Shown in pieces: positions 26,150 through 34,392 of a DNA stretch of 57,134 nucleotides (positions are counted from its first letter, which is position 1; every line of letters begins with the position of its first letter). Origin of the DNA: Bog-159 sp049511415 (GTDB taxonomy: Bacteria > Acidobacteriota > Terriglobia > Bryobacterales > Bryobacteraceae). Below the pieces are notes generated by a model, which was not told where the DNA came from, ran no database searches, and saw only the letters and a list, made by a program, of their open reading frames with translations. The DNA lies in NCBI GenBank assembly GCA_049511415.1, contig JBEKYC010000046.1:1-57134 (forward strand). The letters run 5' to 3'. Position numbers and translations under genes: made by a program.

Positions 26150-27553
26150 GTGAAGCCAAGCTGGGGGATTTCATTGTCGATTCGTTATTTCGTTTGCTTT
26201 GCAGTGAGCGTCGTCTGTTTGCAGGCGCAGGTTTCCGATGAGACCGCCGCGGCGGTGGATCGGTTGGTGGCAAAGGCGCTGGCGGAATCGGGTACGCCCG
26301 CCGTATCGATCGCGATCGTCAAGGACGGCAAGGTGGCGCTGGCGAGGGCGTACGGCGACGCCCGGCTGGATCCGAAGAGCGCGGCCACGGCCGGGATGCG
26401 CTTCTCGATCGGCTCGGTGAGCAAGCAATTCCTGGCCGGGGCGATCCTGCTGGCGGCGGAGGATGGCAAGCTGTCACTGAATGACCGGGTTGCGAAGTAC
26501 CTGCCTAACCTGACGCGCGCCAACGACATCACGATTCAGCAGTTACTCTCGCATACGGCGGGTTATCAGGACTACTATCCACAAGACTACGTGCCTCCGT
26601 TCATGCGAGAACCGGTGACAGCCGAAGGCATCCTGGAGCGGTGGGCGACCAAGCCGCTGGACTTCGAGCCCGGAACCGCGTGGCAATACAGCAATACCGG
26701 ATTCGTCGCGGCGGGCCGGGTGCTGGAGAAGGCCACCGGCATTCCGGCATGGGAGTTCCTACGGACACGGATTTTCGCGAAGCTCGGGATGGAGTCCGTT
26801 TACGACCTGGATCATCAGCCGCTTTCCGGCGCGGATGCGGCCGGCTATATCCGCTATGCGATCGGGCCGCTGCACGCGGTAACTCCGGAGGCCTCGGGGT
26901 GGCTGTTCGCGGCGGGAGAATTGGCGATGACCGCGCGCGATCTGGCGCTGTGGGATGCCGGATTGATCAACGGGAGCGTGCTCAGCCGCGGATCGTTCGC
27001 GGAGATGATCACGCCGGTGCGGCTGAGGAACGGTGCGCCCACTGCGTACGCGCTGGGGATCGGGGTATCGGACGCGAACGGGCACTTGAGGCTGAGTCAC
27101 GGCGGCGCGGTCTCGGGCTTCACCAGCCAGAACACGATCTGGCCGGATTTGAAGCTGGCGGTAGTGGTGCTCTCGAACAAGGACGGCTCGACCGCGCCGG
27201 GGCGGATCACACGGGGGCTGGAGGCGCTGTTGCTCGCGCCGGCGCAGGATCCGGATGCGGCGAGGCTTCTGGAACAGGCGCGAACGATTTTCGCCGATCT
27301 GCAGGAAGGCCGGTTGGACCGAGTGCTGTTCACCGCGAATGGCAATTCGTATTTCACTGGGGAAGTAATCGGCGACTACGCGGCCAGCCTGAAACCCCTC
27401 GGCCAACCCAAGAGTTTCGAGCTTCTGCGTGCCGGGCTGCGCGGCGGATTCACGGAGCGCAGCTACCGGATTATGTTTCCGGAGAAAACGCTGAATCTGG
27501 TGGTACGGGCGGCGATGGACGGCAAGCTCGAACAGTATCAGATCTCCGAATGA
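26150..27553 (+). CDS. Exported serine hydrolase, beta-lactamase/class C PBP family
   Basis: A 467-residue protein with the class C active-site set: SxxK as S89-V-S-K92, YxN as Y180-S-N182 in WQYSNTGF, and a third element HGGAVSGF. The catalytic domain spans about 30-370; a C-terminal beta-rich tail follows. Relatives are D-aminopeptidases, esterases or peptidoglycan hydrolases, so the substrate is open. A signal peptide (RYFVCFAVSVVCLQA) directs export. The longest frame starts at GTG 26150. A TTG at 26174 has GGGGGA eight bases upstream and would still keep the signal peptide, so it is a serious alternative. An ADOP relic lies immediately upstream. Confidence 0.88.
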   Translation: MKPSWGISLSIRYFVCFAVSVVCLQAQVSDETAAAVDRLVAKALAESGTPAVSIAIVKDGKVALARAYGDARLDPKSAATAGMRFSIGSVSKQFLAGAILLAAEDGKLSLNDRVAKYLPNLTRANDITIQQLLSHTAGYQDYYPQDYVPPFMREPVTAEGILERWATKPLDFEPGTAWQYSNTGFVAAGRVLEKATGIPAWEFLRTRIFAKLGMESVYDLDHQPLSGADAAGYIRYAIGPLHAVTPEASGWLFAAGELAMTARDLALWDAGLINGSVLSRGSFAEMITPVRLRNGAPTAYALGIGVSDANGHLRLSHGGAVSGFTSQNTIWPDLKLAVVVLSNKDGSTAPGRITRGLEALLLAPAQDPDAARLLEQARTIFADLQEGRLDRVLFTANGNSYFTGEVIGDYAASLKPLGQPKSFELLRAGLRGGFTERSYRIMFPEKTLNLVVRAAMDGKLEQYQISE

Positions 27554-27678
27554 CCGGGGCACTCGCGCTACTTTGGGAGCACGTAACCAGCACACGCGGG
27601 TAGGCGCCCCCGGCGCGCGGATGCCGCATGCCACCGTGGCTCGACACCATCACCAAGGGCTGCGCGAAAAAGGTGCGT

Positions 27679-27732
27679 TCACAGGGAGTCTGTGTGTACC
27701 GACGCCAGTTGCGTGCTGACTCCGCAGCCAAC
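27679..27732 (-). repeat. Short relic resembling the 5' part of the second ADOP gene
   Basis: About 54 bases (ACAGGGAG...GCCAGTTGCG..GACTCCGCAGCC) align at roughly three-quarters identity with 25746-25799 inside the minus-strand ADOP gene. The rest of 27554-27846 contains no recognisable gene. Confidence 0.35.
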
Positions 27733-27846
27733 TCGCCCCGGTGCCCTTCGATCGGAGTCATTTGCAGGTTCAAGTAAGTATCCGGGCCGTGCCGCCTGCT
27801 GGGTAGGAAGCTTCGGCCCATCAAGTGATCACCATCGATCTGATTC

Positions 27847-27867
27847 GCACGTTGGAATCCAACGTGC
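27847..27867. promoter_or_regulatory. Perfect 21-bp palindrome upstream of the glycine-zipper gene
   Basis: GCACGTTGGA-A-TCCAACGTGC is a perfect dyad with 10-bp arms around a single central base, ending 13 bases before the ATG at 27881. It has the size and symmetry of a dimeric repressor operator. It is too close to the start codon for a normal leader with a ribosome-binding site, and none is visible. Confidence 0.55.
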
Positions 27868-27880
27868 TTGATTTCCTAAT

Positions 27881-28684
27881 ATGATCACTGTCGCGGGCGT
27901 TTTCCATCTCTATCGGACGGCACGAGAGGCTGCGGACGCGTTGGGACGCGCCGGATTCCGGGACAGTCAGGTCAATCTGCTGTCTCCAGCCTCGTCGGAG
28001 CAGGAGATCCACAGCATCCCAACATCGGATACCGAACAGCCGGGCGTGGGCGCCGCGATCGGAGGCATGCTGGGTGGCGCGGTAGGCGTGGCTGGGGGAC
28101 TCGAATTGGGAATGGCGGCGGCGGTGCTGATTCCCGGTGTCGGACCGGTATTGGCGTTCGGCCTTGCCGGGGCGGCGTTATTCGGCATGGGCGGCGTGCT
28201 GGGCGGGGCCGCTTTGGGTGACGCGGCCGAGGACAAGAACAACGGGGGCATCCCTTCGGATGAGGTCTTCTTCTACGAAGACGCTTTGCGGCAAGGGCGG
28301 TCCATCGTCCTGGTGCTTGCGGGCGACCATGCGGAGGAACTGCGGGCGCACAAGGTATTGGCGGACGCCGGGGCGGAGAGCATCGACGCGGCGCGGAAGG
28401 ATTGGTGGCTTGGGTTGCGCGATGCGGAAGCGGAACACTATCGGGCCTTGGGGCGCAACTTCGAGTTGGATGAGGACGTGTACCGCGCCGGGTTCGACTC
28501 GGCCCTGCGCCGCGAATGCCGCGGCAAATCCATCGACGAGGAGAACGAGTGCCTGAAGTGGTGGTATCCGGATGTCTGGGATTCCGAGCCGTTCCAGCGG
28601 GGCTATGAGCGCGGCCGGCAGTACCGGGAACAGCAAGCCACGGGCGCGGCTCTAACAGCACACTCAACCTCGCCCGCCGGATAG
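27881..28684 (+). CDS. Glycine-zipper, general-stress-type protein
   Basis: A 267-residue protein with three parts. The N-terminal fold (1-40, ITVAGVFHLYRTAREAADAL then GFRDSQVNLLS) resembles YflT/DUF1269-type stress proteins. A glycine-rich double membrane hairpin spans about 56-112 (AIGGMLGGAVGVAGG, LIPGVGPVLAFGLAGAALFG), and a polar domain follows with EVFFYEDALRQGRSIVLVLA. The C-terminal region has a YRAGFDSALRRE motif and many acidic residues, as in related acidobacterial proteins. The probable role is in envelope or osmotic stress; the biochemical function is unknown. No Shine-Dalgarno is seen before ATG 27881, so it may be leaderless. A 21-bp palindrome overlaps its promoter region, and a small membrane protein gene follows 68 bases downstream. 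Confidence 0.7.
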   Translation: MITVAGVFHLYRTAREAADALGRAGFRDSQVNLLSPASSEQEIHSIPTSDTEQPGVGAAIGGMLGGAVGVAGGLELGMAAAVLIPGVGPVLAFGLAGAALFGMGGVLGGAALGDAAEDKNNGGIPSDEVFFYEDALRQGRSIVLVLAGDHAEELRAHKVLADAGAESIDAARKDWWLGLRDAEAEHYRALGRNFELDEDVYRAGFDSALRRECRGKSIDEENECLKWWYPDVWDSEPFQRGYERGRQYREQQATGAALTAHSTSPAG

Positions 28685-28752
28685 CGGGCGGGAACCGGCC
28701 GTTTGAATCGGACTGACTAGCGTTCCAGCAGAGCGTAAAAAGGAGACCGCAG

Positions 28753-28893
28753 ATGTTTCTAGGATTGTTCGTAATTCTGATCGTGTTGTGGCTGTTGGGT
28801 TTTTTCGCGTTCCACGTCGCCAGCGGGCTGATTCACATTCTATTAATCATCGCCCTGATTTCCCTGGTGTGGCACTTCGTTAGGGGTCGTTAG
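28753..28893 (+). CDS. lmo0937-family small membrane protein (46 aa)
   Basis: A very short gene: MFLGLFVILIVLWLLGFFAF starts the first helix, HVASGLIHILLIIALISLVW forms the second, and a basic tail (HFVRGR) ends the protein. The two-helix layout with a conserved polar break (H..SG.IHILL) fits the lmo0937 family, which is widespread and often linked to stress regulons. AGGAGA lies eight bases upstream of the ATG. It follows the glycine-zipper stress-type gene by 68 bases on the same strand and may share its transcript. The function is unknown. Confidence 0.8.
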   Translation: MFLGLFVILIVLWLLGFFAFHVASGLIHILLIIALISLVWHFVRGR

Positions 28894-29143
28894 CGTGGCT
28901 TGAAATTGCGGATGATATTTGGCCGTGTGCTTGCTAGGGTTAATGCAGGCGGGCTGTCCTGGCGGTGACCATTTCTGCTGCTTCTGGAACAGCCTTGGCC
29001 GCGCCGAAGAAGAGCAGCGTCAGGCGCGGTACGGGACAGCCCCTCGCAAAACGCCGCGGGCGCGCGTGCAGATTCCGCTGGAATTGGTGCAGTTCCTGCT
29101 CCGTGAGAAACCGGCGGCGCTCCGTCGCCGGGCGCGATCGGAT

Positions 29144-29500
29144 TTATGGGCGCACTCTGAAGGACACGCTGCGCATAAGCGTGACGATGGGTGTGGCCAC
29201 CTGGATTGTTCCCGTCGTGGCGCCGACAGGCACCGACGTGGGGATTGCCGAGCCGGATGAATTGACGTGAAGGCGGCAGGCGAACTGACGCTGGTCGCGC
29301 CCCCAAGGTGGTTTTCAAGGATGGCGAGCGCGGTTTTGGAGCGTCCCGAGTCCGGCAGCGGGCTGACGAACGGGCTCTCCCCGGCGGACAGCACGAAGAT
29401 TGTGCCGTCTCCGTTGGCGCCACCGGATTCTGTTGCCCCATAAAAGCTGCCCGAGGTGGCGTGCAACAGAGGACCGAATGTTATGGTGGTTTGTGGGCGC
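29144..29500 (-). pseudogene. GloVer repeat + IPT/TIG domain protein, C-terminal remnant
   Basis: The minus strand reads TTITFGPLLHATSGSFYGAT, ESGGANGDGTIFVLSAG (GloVer repeat) and then SPFVSPLPDSGRS, LAILENHLGGATSV, the start of an IPT/TIG immunoglobulin-like domain. Near 29270 the frame shifts, with a small deletion of the usual FNGTAA piece. The other frame gives VNSSGSAIPTSVPVGATTGT then IQVATP and ends VSFRVRP with stop at 29144. The secreted protein's upstream part is replaced by beta-helix sequence. Confidence 0.7.
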
Positions 29501-29945
29501 CATGCCTGGCGTCCGTCGATATTGATGCCGTTTCCGTTACCGGCGAGGTCCGGGTGGTTTGGAGCGCCTGGGCGGTACATTGGGCGAGGGTGACGTCTTG
29601 TAGATTACCCTAGACCTGGAAGCCGGAAACCTCGATATAAGAGGCGCCCCGTGGATCTCGATCGCGTTCCAGGCGGTGCCTGCGCTGATGAGCGGAGGCA
29701 CGGTAGGCGATCCAGGCTTCCGCCGCGCCGCAACGGCTGATGTCCACCACGTTGCATCCGCCGCAAGTCGTCTAGACGCCGTTCATCACGTAGACCACAT
29801 CGCGCGCCGTGTCAGATTCGCGGCCGTCTGGATCGTCTGGAAAGCCGCATTCGGGCTAAGCCCGCTGTTGGAATCGTTGCCCGATCCACTGACGTAGTAG
29901 GTGGCGCCATAAGCGGAACCGGCGAGCGCACCAGAGCTAGAATAC
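29501..29945 (-). pseudogene. Right-handed parallel beta-helix protein, N-terminal remnant
   Basis: The minus strand begins ALAGSAYGATYYVSGSGNDS (the TYYVSxSGxD opening of secreted pectate-lyase-like proteins), continues GLSPNAAFQTIQTAANLT, breaks, then shows VVYVMNGV with a TAG, CGGCNVVDISR, and SYIEVSGFQV with another TAG, then NLQDVTLAQCTAQA and finally GNGINIDGRQ. Several frame changes and at least two stops make it dead. At about 29501 it joins directly onto the GloVer/IPT remnant, so two broken genes are fused end to end. Confidence 0.65.
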
Positions 29946-29973
29946 GTATGGCTAGGAGAATTTTATCCGGAAT

Positions 29974-32121
29974 TCAACTCCCCGGATGATATTCCTTCTC
30001 CGTGTGCCCCTTCAATTGCGATCGGTAAAAGTACACTTCGCGCAAATCGCCTGCCGCATATCGCTCGGCCTCATCGTTGAAATGCCTGGATGACGGATCG
30101 CCGCTTTCGCCGCCCGCCGTCACCGCCATGGCGTGCACTGTCTTGCCGAACTCCACTACAGCCACGAAGCTGTTCCCGCCGGTTCCATACCACTTCTTGG
30201 TTCCCGGATACGCGCGCGCCTCAAACGCTGCCAGCGAGCCCCACGCCGTCGACGTGAACCCCACCGGTATGCTGGGCCCCGCGTCATTGAAGGGCTGCAC
30301 GACGTTCCCGGTCAGCCGTTGGAATCGATTGATCTCGCCCCACGGCGTTTTCCAGGCTCCGAAATCCGCCGCCAGCTTGTCTGACGCCGCAGCCAGCGCT
30401 TGCAGTAACTGTTCCGGCGGCTGGCTGGCGTCCGCACCGTAGCGGCGCCGCATCTCCATGCCCCAAAACACCGCCAGCGAAGTGGGGATCGAGTCCATCG
30501 CGAATCGCAGATCCCATGAGCGCAGGACTTGAATCTGCTCCGCCACGTTGGCCTTCAGGGGATCCGCGTCGGGCGTCTGGTCCCATGCCTTGACCAGAGC
30601 CGGTATGGGCTTCTCGAACCACGTCAGGTAGCTGTCATAGGCCGCCGCCATCAACGATTGCAGCGTGAAATCCTTGGCGTTTCGCAACACCCGTATCGCG
30701 TGCAGCCCGCGCGCCGACTCGCCGCCGGTCTCCACATACGGCGGATAGTCTGCCTTCTTCGGACTGCTTTCCCCAGCCGCCGACCACGGCCAGTTATTCG
30801 TGTTATACAACCACCCGCTCTTGGGATTGAGCAGGTGCGGCGTCTCGTCGATATCCAGCAGCCCTTTCCACTCGGTCTCCGGAGTACTCCCGTCCACCGG
30901 CTTCGTCCAGTCGAACTTGGGGTCGCGGCGGGGAATGAAGTTGCCATGGAAGTACGCGATGTCCCCATCCGCATCCGCGAAAATCGTATTATTCGACGAG
31001 TTCGCTTTCAGCTCCATCGTCTGCCGGTATGACTGATAATCCTTGGCTTTGGTGCGCGTGTAGGATTGCGTCAGCGCCTTCACCGGCTCCTGCATGAGCC
31101 GGATGCTTACCCATTTGCCGCCGGCCTCACGCACGACCGGCCCATGATTCGTGTAGTACACAGTGAATCGCTTTTCCGCCATGCCTGCACCGTTTTTGTA
31201 CGGCACGGTGATTTCCTTCGTCTTAACGGGACGCTCCTGGTTTCCGTACTTATAAACGTAGTGGCTCCCCTTCTGCACCACCGTTTCCAGGTACTCAGTT
31301 ACCGCATTCACCCCGCTGGATGTGTGCATCCAGCCCGCGTGTTCGTTGAACCCCTGATAAATGAAGAACTGCCCCCAAGTGGCCGCGCCGTAAACATTCA
31401 GCCCTTCTTCACTCATCATCTGCAGTTCCGAGCGGAAGAAGAAGGAAGTGTGCGGATTGATCAACAGCAGCGCATGATGCGCCAACGTAATCGCTGGCGC
31501 TATCGCCATCCCGTTCGACCCCGCCGGCTCAGCCGTCCGCTCATCATCCGCGCGCGGCACGGAGCTGACCAAAGACTTCCCATAGAACGCCCCGAGCTGA
31601 CCGATGTGGATGCGCTCGATATCGCCACCGATGCTGCCTTCGGTAAAGCTCAGGGCCATCCACGGCTCAAATCGCCGGATCACCCGCGGCTTCACGTCCG
31701 GATGCTGCGCGAGGTAGAAGTTCAGCCCGTCGGCCCAGGCGTTCATCAGCTTCTGCAACCACGCCGGACTCCCCGCGTACAGCGTTTTCAATTCCGCCGG
31801 ATCGATGAACAGCTTCATGCGCAGATCCTGATAGATCTTGGACTCGCCTTCGGCCTCCGCCAGCCGCCCCATGGCGTTGATATAGTTCGTTTCCACGCGA
31901 TTGAAGTCGTCTTCGGCCTGGGCATAGATCGCCCCAAAGACAGTATCGGCGTCGGTTTTGCCGTAGACGTGCGCGATTCCCCAATCGTCGCGGATGATAG
32001 TCACGTCGCGGGCTTGCTTTTCCCACCGCGCCGCATCGGGATCGCCCGCCTGCAGCGCGAGACACGCGGCCGTCGCCGCGACAAGAATTGCAAGGTGCTT
32101 CGGCTGGAAGATGTTTCTCAT
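29974..32121 (-). CDS. Penicillin acylase-family (Ntn) amidase, exported
   Basis: A 715-residue N-terminal-nucleophile hydrolase precursor. A signal peptide (about 1-26, HLAILVAATAACLALQA) is followed by the alpha chain with VTIIRDDWGIAHVYGKTDAD and FGAIYAQAEDDF. A spacer and autocleavage site follow at EPAGSNGMAI, so Ser202 becomes the catalytic N-terminal serine of the beta chain. Further family marks are NPHTSFFFRSE, HTSSGVNAVTEYLE and KANSSNNTIFADADG. Length and layout fit. Substrates in the family range from penicillins to acyl-homoserine lactones and lipopeptides; none can be assigned here. The ATG at 32121 is chosen because the signal peptide starts there and the longer frame would overlap the next gene. 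Confidence 0.88.
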   Translation of the reverse strand: MRNIFQPKHLAILVAATAACLALQAGDPDAARWEKQARDVTIIRDDWGIAHVYGKTDADTVFGAIYAQAEDDFNRVETNYINAMGRLAEAEGESKIYQDLRMKLFIDPAELKTLYAGSPAWLQKLMNAWADGLNFYLAQHPDVKPRVIRRFEPWMALSFTEGSIGGDIERIHIGQLGAFYGKSLVSSVPRADDERTAEPAGSNGMAIAPAITLAHHALLLINPHTSFFFRSELQMMSEEGLNVYGAATWGQFFIYQGFNEHAGWMHTSSGVNAVTEYLETVVQKGSHYVYKYGNQERPVKTKEITVPYKNGAGMAEKRFTVYYTNHGPVVREAGGKWVSIRLMQEPVKALTQSYTRTKAKDYQSYRQTMELKANSSNNTIFADADGDIAYFHGNFIPRRDPKFDWTKPVDGSTPETEWKGLLDIDETPHLLNPKSGWLYNTNNWPWSAAGESSPKKADYPPYVETGGESARGLHAIRVLRNAKDFTLQSLMAAAYDSYLTWFEKPIPALVKAWDQTPDADPLKANVAEQIQVLRSWDLRFAMDSIPTSLAVFWGMEMRRRYGADASQPPEQLLQALAAASDKLAADFGAWKTPWGEINRFQRLTGNVVQPFNDAGPSIPVGFTSTAWGSLAAFEARAYPGTKKWYGTGGNSFVAVVEFGKTVHAMAVTAGGESGDPSSRHFNDEAERYAAGDLREVYFYRSQLKGHTEKEYHPGS

Positions 32122-32156
32122 GATTGGCTTTCCGCCATTGTAGTCGATGCTCTGCG

Positions 32157-34325
32157 CTATTGGATGACCAGCCACGTCATTCCGCGGGCCCGCACGTTAA
32201 CGGACACTTCCACATTGTACGCGCGGTCCAGGATGTAACGTTGCGATTTCCCATCCTGTTCCCGGACGAACGCAGCATGGGTGAGGCCGGTGTAGTACAA
32301 AGGCAGCCGGATCGTCTTCCGCACGTCCTGATCGAGCGGGTTGTAGACCACGGCCAATCCCTTCTCGGGCAAGCGCGGATTGACGTGCAGGATCACATCC
32401 AGGTCGCGTCCGTCCGGACGGCGCACGTGAATGATGTCGGAATCGAGAATGCCGTGGTGGCGCTTATAGAAATACACCCAGTGCTTGACGAGAGCTTCAG
32501 TCTCGGCGGAGTCGAAGAGGCGCGGGCCGCGGTAGCAGGCTTGCACGCCGGAAGCGAAGTTCTGCGTCAGGTGCGCGGCGTAGGCGTCCAGGTGTTCGCG
32601 GAGAGGCTCCATCGTAGCTGCTTCTCCCCCGCCCTGATACTGCACTAGCGGCACAAACATCCATCCCATGCTGGGCGTTTTGTCCCAGGTGCCATCGAAA
32701 ATGTTCTGGCGTCCCAGCAGGATCTGCCGCTCCCGGGGAAGCGACCAGTTCACCTCGCGGTAGCCCATCCCGGTCTTATTGGAGCCCTCCAGAAAATACC
32801 AGTCGGGCACATTCAGGTATAGCCCGCGCGCGCGGCACCACGCGTACAAATCCGTAATCTTTTTCCACTGCGCCCACTGCGAGTCATCCAGGCCTCGGTG
32901 TCCGGGATGCGTGGTGGAGGCGCAGACATCGCCGGGATACGAGCCGTCATGCTCCAGCACGGAGATGCCGGTCTGCTCGATGAAAGACCGTACTTTGCGG
33001 AAGTATTCCGCGCCCCAACGGCTCCCCAAACACGGCGAATCACCGAATATGGCGCCCCCCGGCTTGCCCGTGGATGGGTTGATCACATCATCCTCGGCGT
33101 CGATCTTGCGGCTGGCCAGCAGAGAGTAACCGCCCACTTCCACACCCCGGCTCTTGCCGTAGTCCACCAGTTCCTTGATCTGCTTCAGGTAGACCGGATC
33201 TTCGTTCTCAATGCTGAAGCCGCTGCCAAAACTCATGATCACCATTTCGAAGCCGACGGCGGCGCACTGGTCGATGGCCGTTCGGACGGATGCCGGATCG
33301 GCTTTGCGTACATGCATCAGGATAGGGTTTTCCGTAATCCACGGCGCCAGCGTGCGATACATACGCCGCACCGCCAGCCCACGGCGCTCCCGCTCCGTGC
33401 TGTCGTGGATCAACTCGAAAATGCGGAATGTTTCGAAGGCGCCGCCGGGCTGTACCACTTGCGCCGGTCCGACCGGAGGTCTAGTCTCCAACAGCAAGCG
33501 CGCCTCCAGACGATAGTTCACCTGAGTGGTGTATTGCTTGTCGGGGATCCAGTTGGCGATCTTGCTGCTCCCGCTGCCCGGATGCGTGGCTACGAAAGAG
33601 TAGTCCGTTTCGACTTGAATGTACGGGTTTTCCGCGGGACCGGCGTCCTCCACCTGCGATTCGTATTCCACGGCAGCCAGAATCTCGCTGGTAAACGTGT
33701 TGACCGTGACCGGCTGCCCGCTGTTATTGCGGACCTCGATCCACTTGGAAAGCAACGGAATGCCGTCGTACATTTCGTAGTGCACCCACACGGCGATGCC
33801 TTTCCGGTCCGGGGGTTCAAAACGAAGAACTAACGAAACGCCGGGTGGAGGCCAAGGAAGGTCGTCGGAGCGGCGCATGCGCTTCCATGCAAGCCTCGCT
33901 TTAGTCTTCCCGGCCTCGAACCCGGTAAAGTGGAAGGCTGCGGGATCCGCGGTCATGCGGTCGAGCCATGCGGCGCGAAGATAGGCATAATCCGGCTGGC
34001 CGAGGAGCCCGCCGATGTTGTATGGATGGCCATCCAGCGTGATGGCCGCTTCAGGCTTCACACCCCGCAGCAAGGCCGCTCCGTTGCGCAGGTTATCAAA
34101 AGACACCGACGCGGCGTCCGGCGCCAAACGCCAGACCCGCCGGATCAGCCCGTTCGACATTTCGATTTCACGCGCACTCCGGCAAAGAACGGTATGCGCA
34201 GCGATGCCGGTTACCAGCCAGTCAGACGTGGGACTCTCGGAATTCGCCGTGCACGCCGGCAGTTCATCCGCGTTTGTGGCGAACAGTCGCAGCGACAGGC
34301 ACAAGATCCAAAGATAGCGTTTCAT
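32157..34325 (-). CDS. Alpha-galactosidase-like (GH36/GH27 clan) exported glycosidase
   Basis: A 722-residue protein with a signal peptide (MKRYLWILCLSLRLFATNA), a large N-terminal beta-supersandwich (ISRRVWRLAPD-type strands to about residue 310), and a TIM barrel. The barrel contains AVGFEMVIMSFGSGF, GVEVGGYSLLASRK, a probable nucleophile in SVLEHDGSYPGD, GLYLNVPDWYFLEGSNK and a C-terminal beta domain. The order of modules is that of GH36 alpha-galactosidases, though the exact subfamily is unclear. ATG 34325 is chosen over the longer frame because it begins the signal peptide, with GGAAAAGAG upstream. It is followed 35 bases downstream by the penicillin acylase-like gene, a possible operon, and faces the BNR gene across a 67-bp divergent promoter region. 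Confidence 0.65.
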   Translation of the reverse strand: MKRYLWILCLSLRLFATNADELPACTANSESPTSDWLVTGIAAHTVLCRSAREIEMSNGLIRRVWRLAPDAASVSFDNLRNGAALLRGVKPEAAITLDGHPYNIGGLLGQPDYAYLRAAWLDRMTADPAAFHFTGFEAGKTKARLAWKRMRRSDDLPWPPPGVSLVLRFEPPDRKGIAVWVHYEMYDGIPLLSKWIEVRNNSGQPVTVNTFTSEILAAVEYESQVEDAGPAENPYIQVETDYSFVATHPGSGSSKIANWIPDKQYTTQVNYRLEARLLLETRPPVGPAQVVQPGGAFETFRIFELIHDSTERERRGLAVRRMYRTLAPWITENPILMHVRKADPASVRTAIDQCAAVGFEMVIMSFGSGFSIENEDPVYLKQIKELVDYGKSRGVEVGGYSLLASRKIDAEDDVINPSTGKPGGAIFGDSPCLGSRWGAEYFRKVRSFIEQTGISVLEHDGSYPGDVCASTTHPGHRGLDDSQWAQWKKITDLYAWCRARGLYLNVPDWYFLEGSNKTGMGYREVNWSLPRERQILLGRQNIFDGTWDKTPSMGWMFVPLVQYQGGGEAATMEPLREHLDAYAAHLTQNFASGVQACYRGPRLFDSAETEALVKHWVYFYKRHHGILDSDIIHVRRPDGRDLDVILHVNPRLPEKGLAVVYNPLDQDVRKTIRLPLYYTGLTHAAFVREQDGKSQRYILDRAYNVEVSVNVRARGMTWLVIQ

Positions 34326-34379
34326 CTCTTTTCCAGACCCTTGAAAATAGCACGCGCTCCTATTTTTCCGCATTCGCGA

Positions 34380-34385
34380 TATACT
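34380..34385 (+). promoter_or_regulatory. Candidate -10 box of the BNR-repeat gene (leaderless start)
   Basis: TATACT ends eight bases before the GTG start at 34393, so transcription would begin at or just before the start codon. No Shine-Dalgarno is present. This points to a leaderless message, if the GTG is the true start. Confidence 0.35.
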
Positions 34386-34392
34386 CTTTCGG

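Noticed and set aside
31066..32238. A 390-codon plus-strand frame opposite the penicillin acylase gene
   Set aside because: Antisense shadow of a gene with full Ntn-hydrolase motifs; no ribosome-binding site or family motif.
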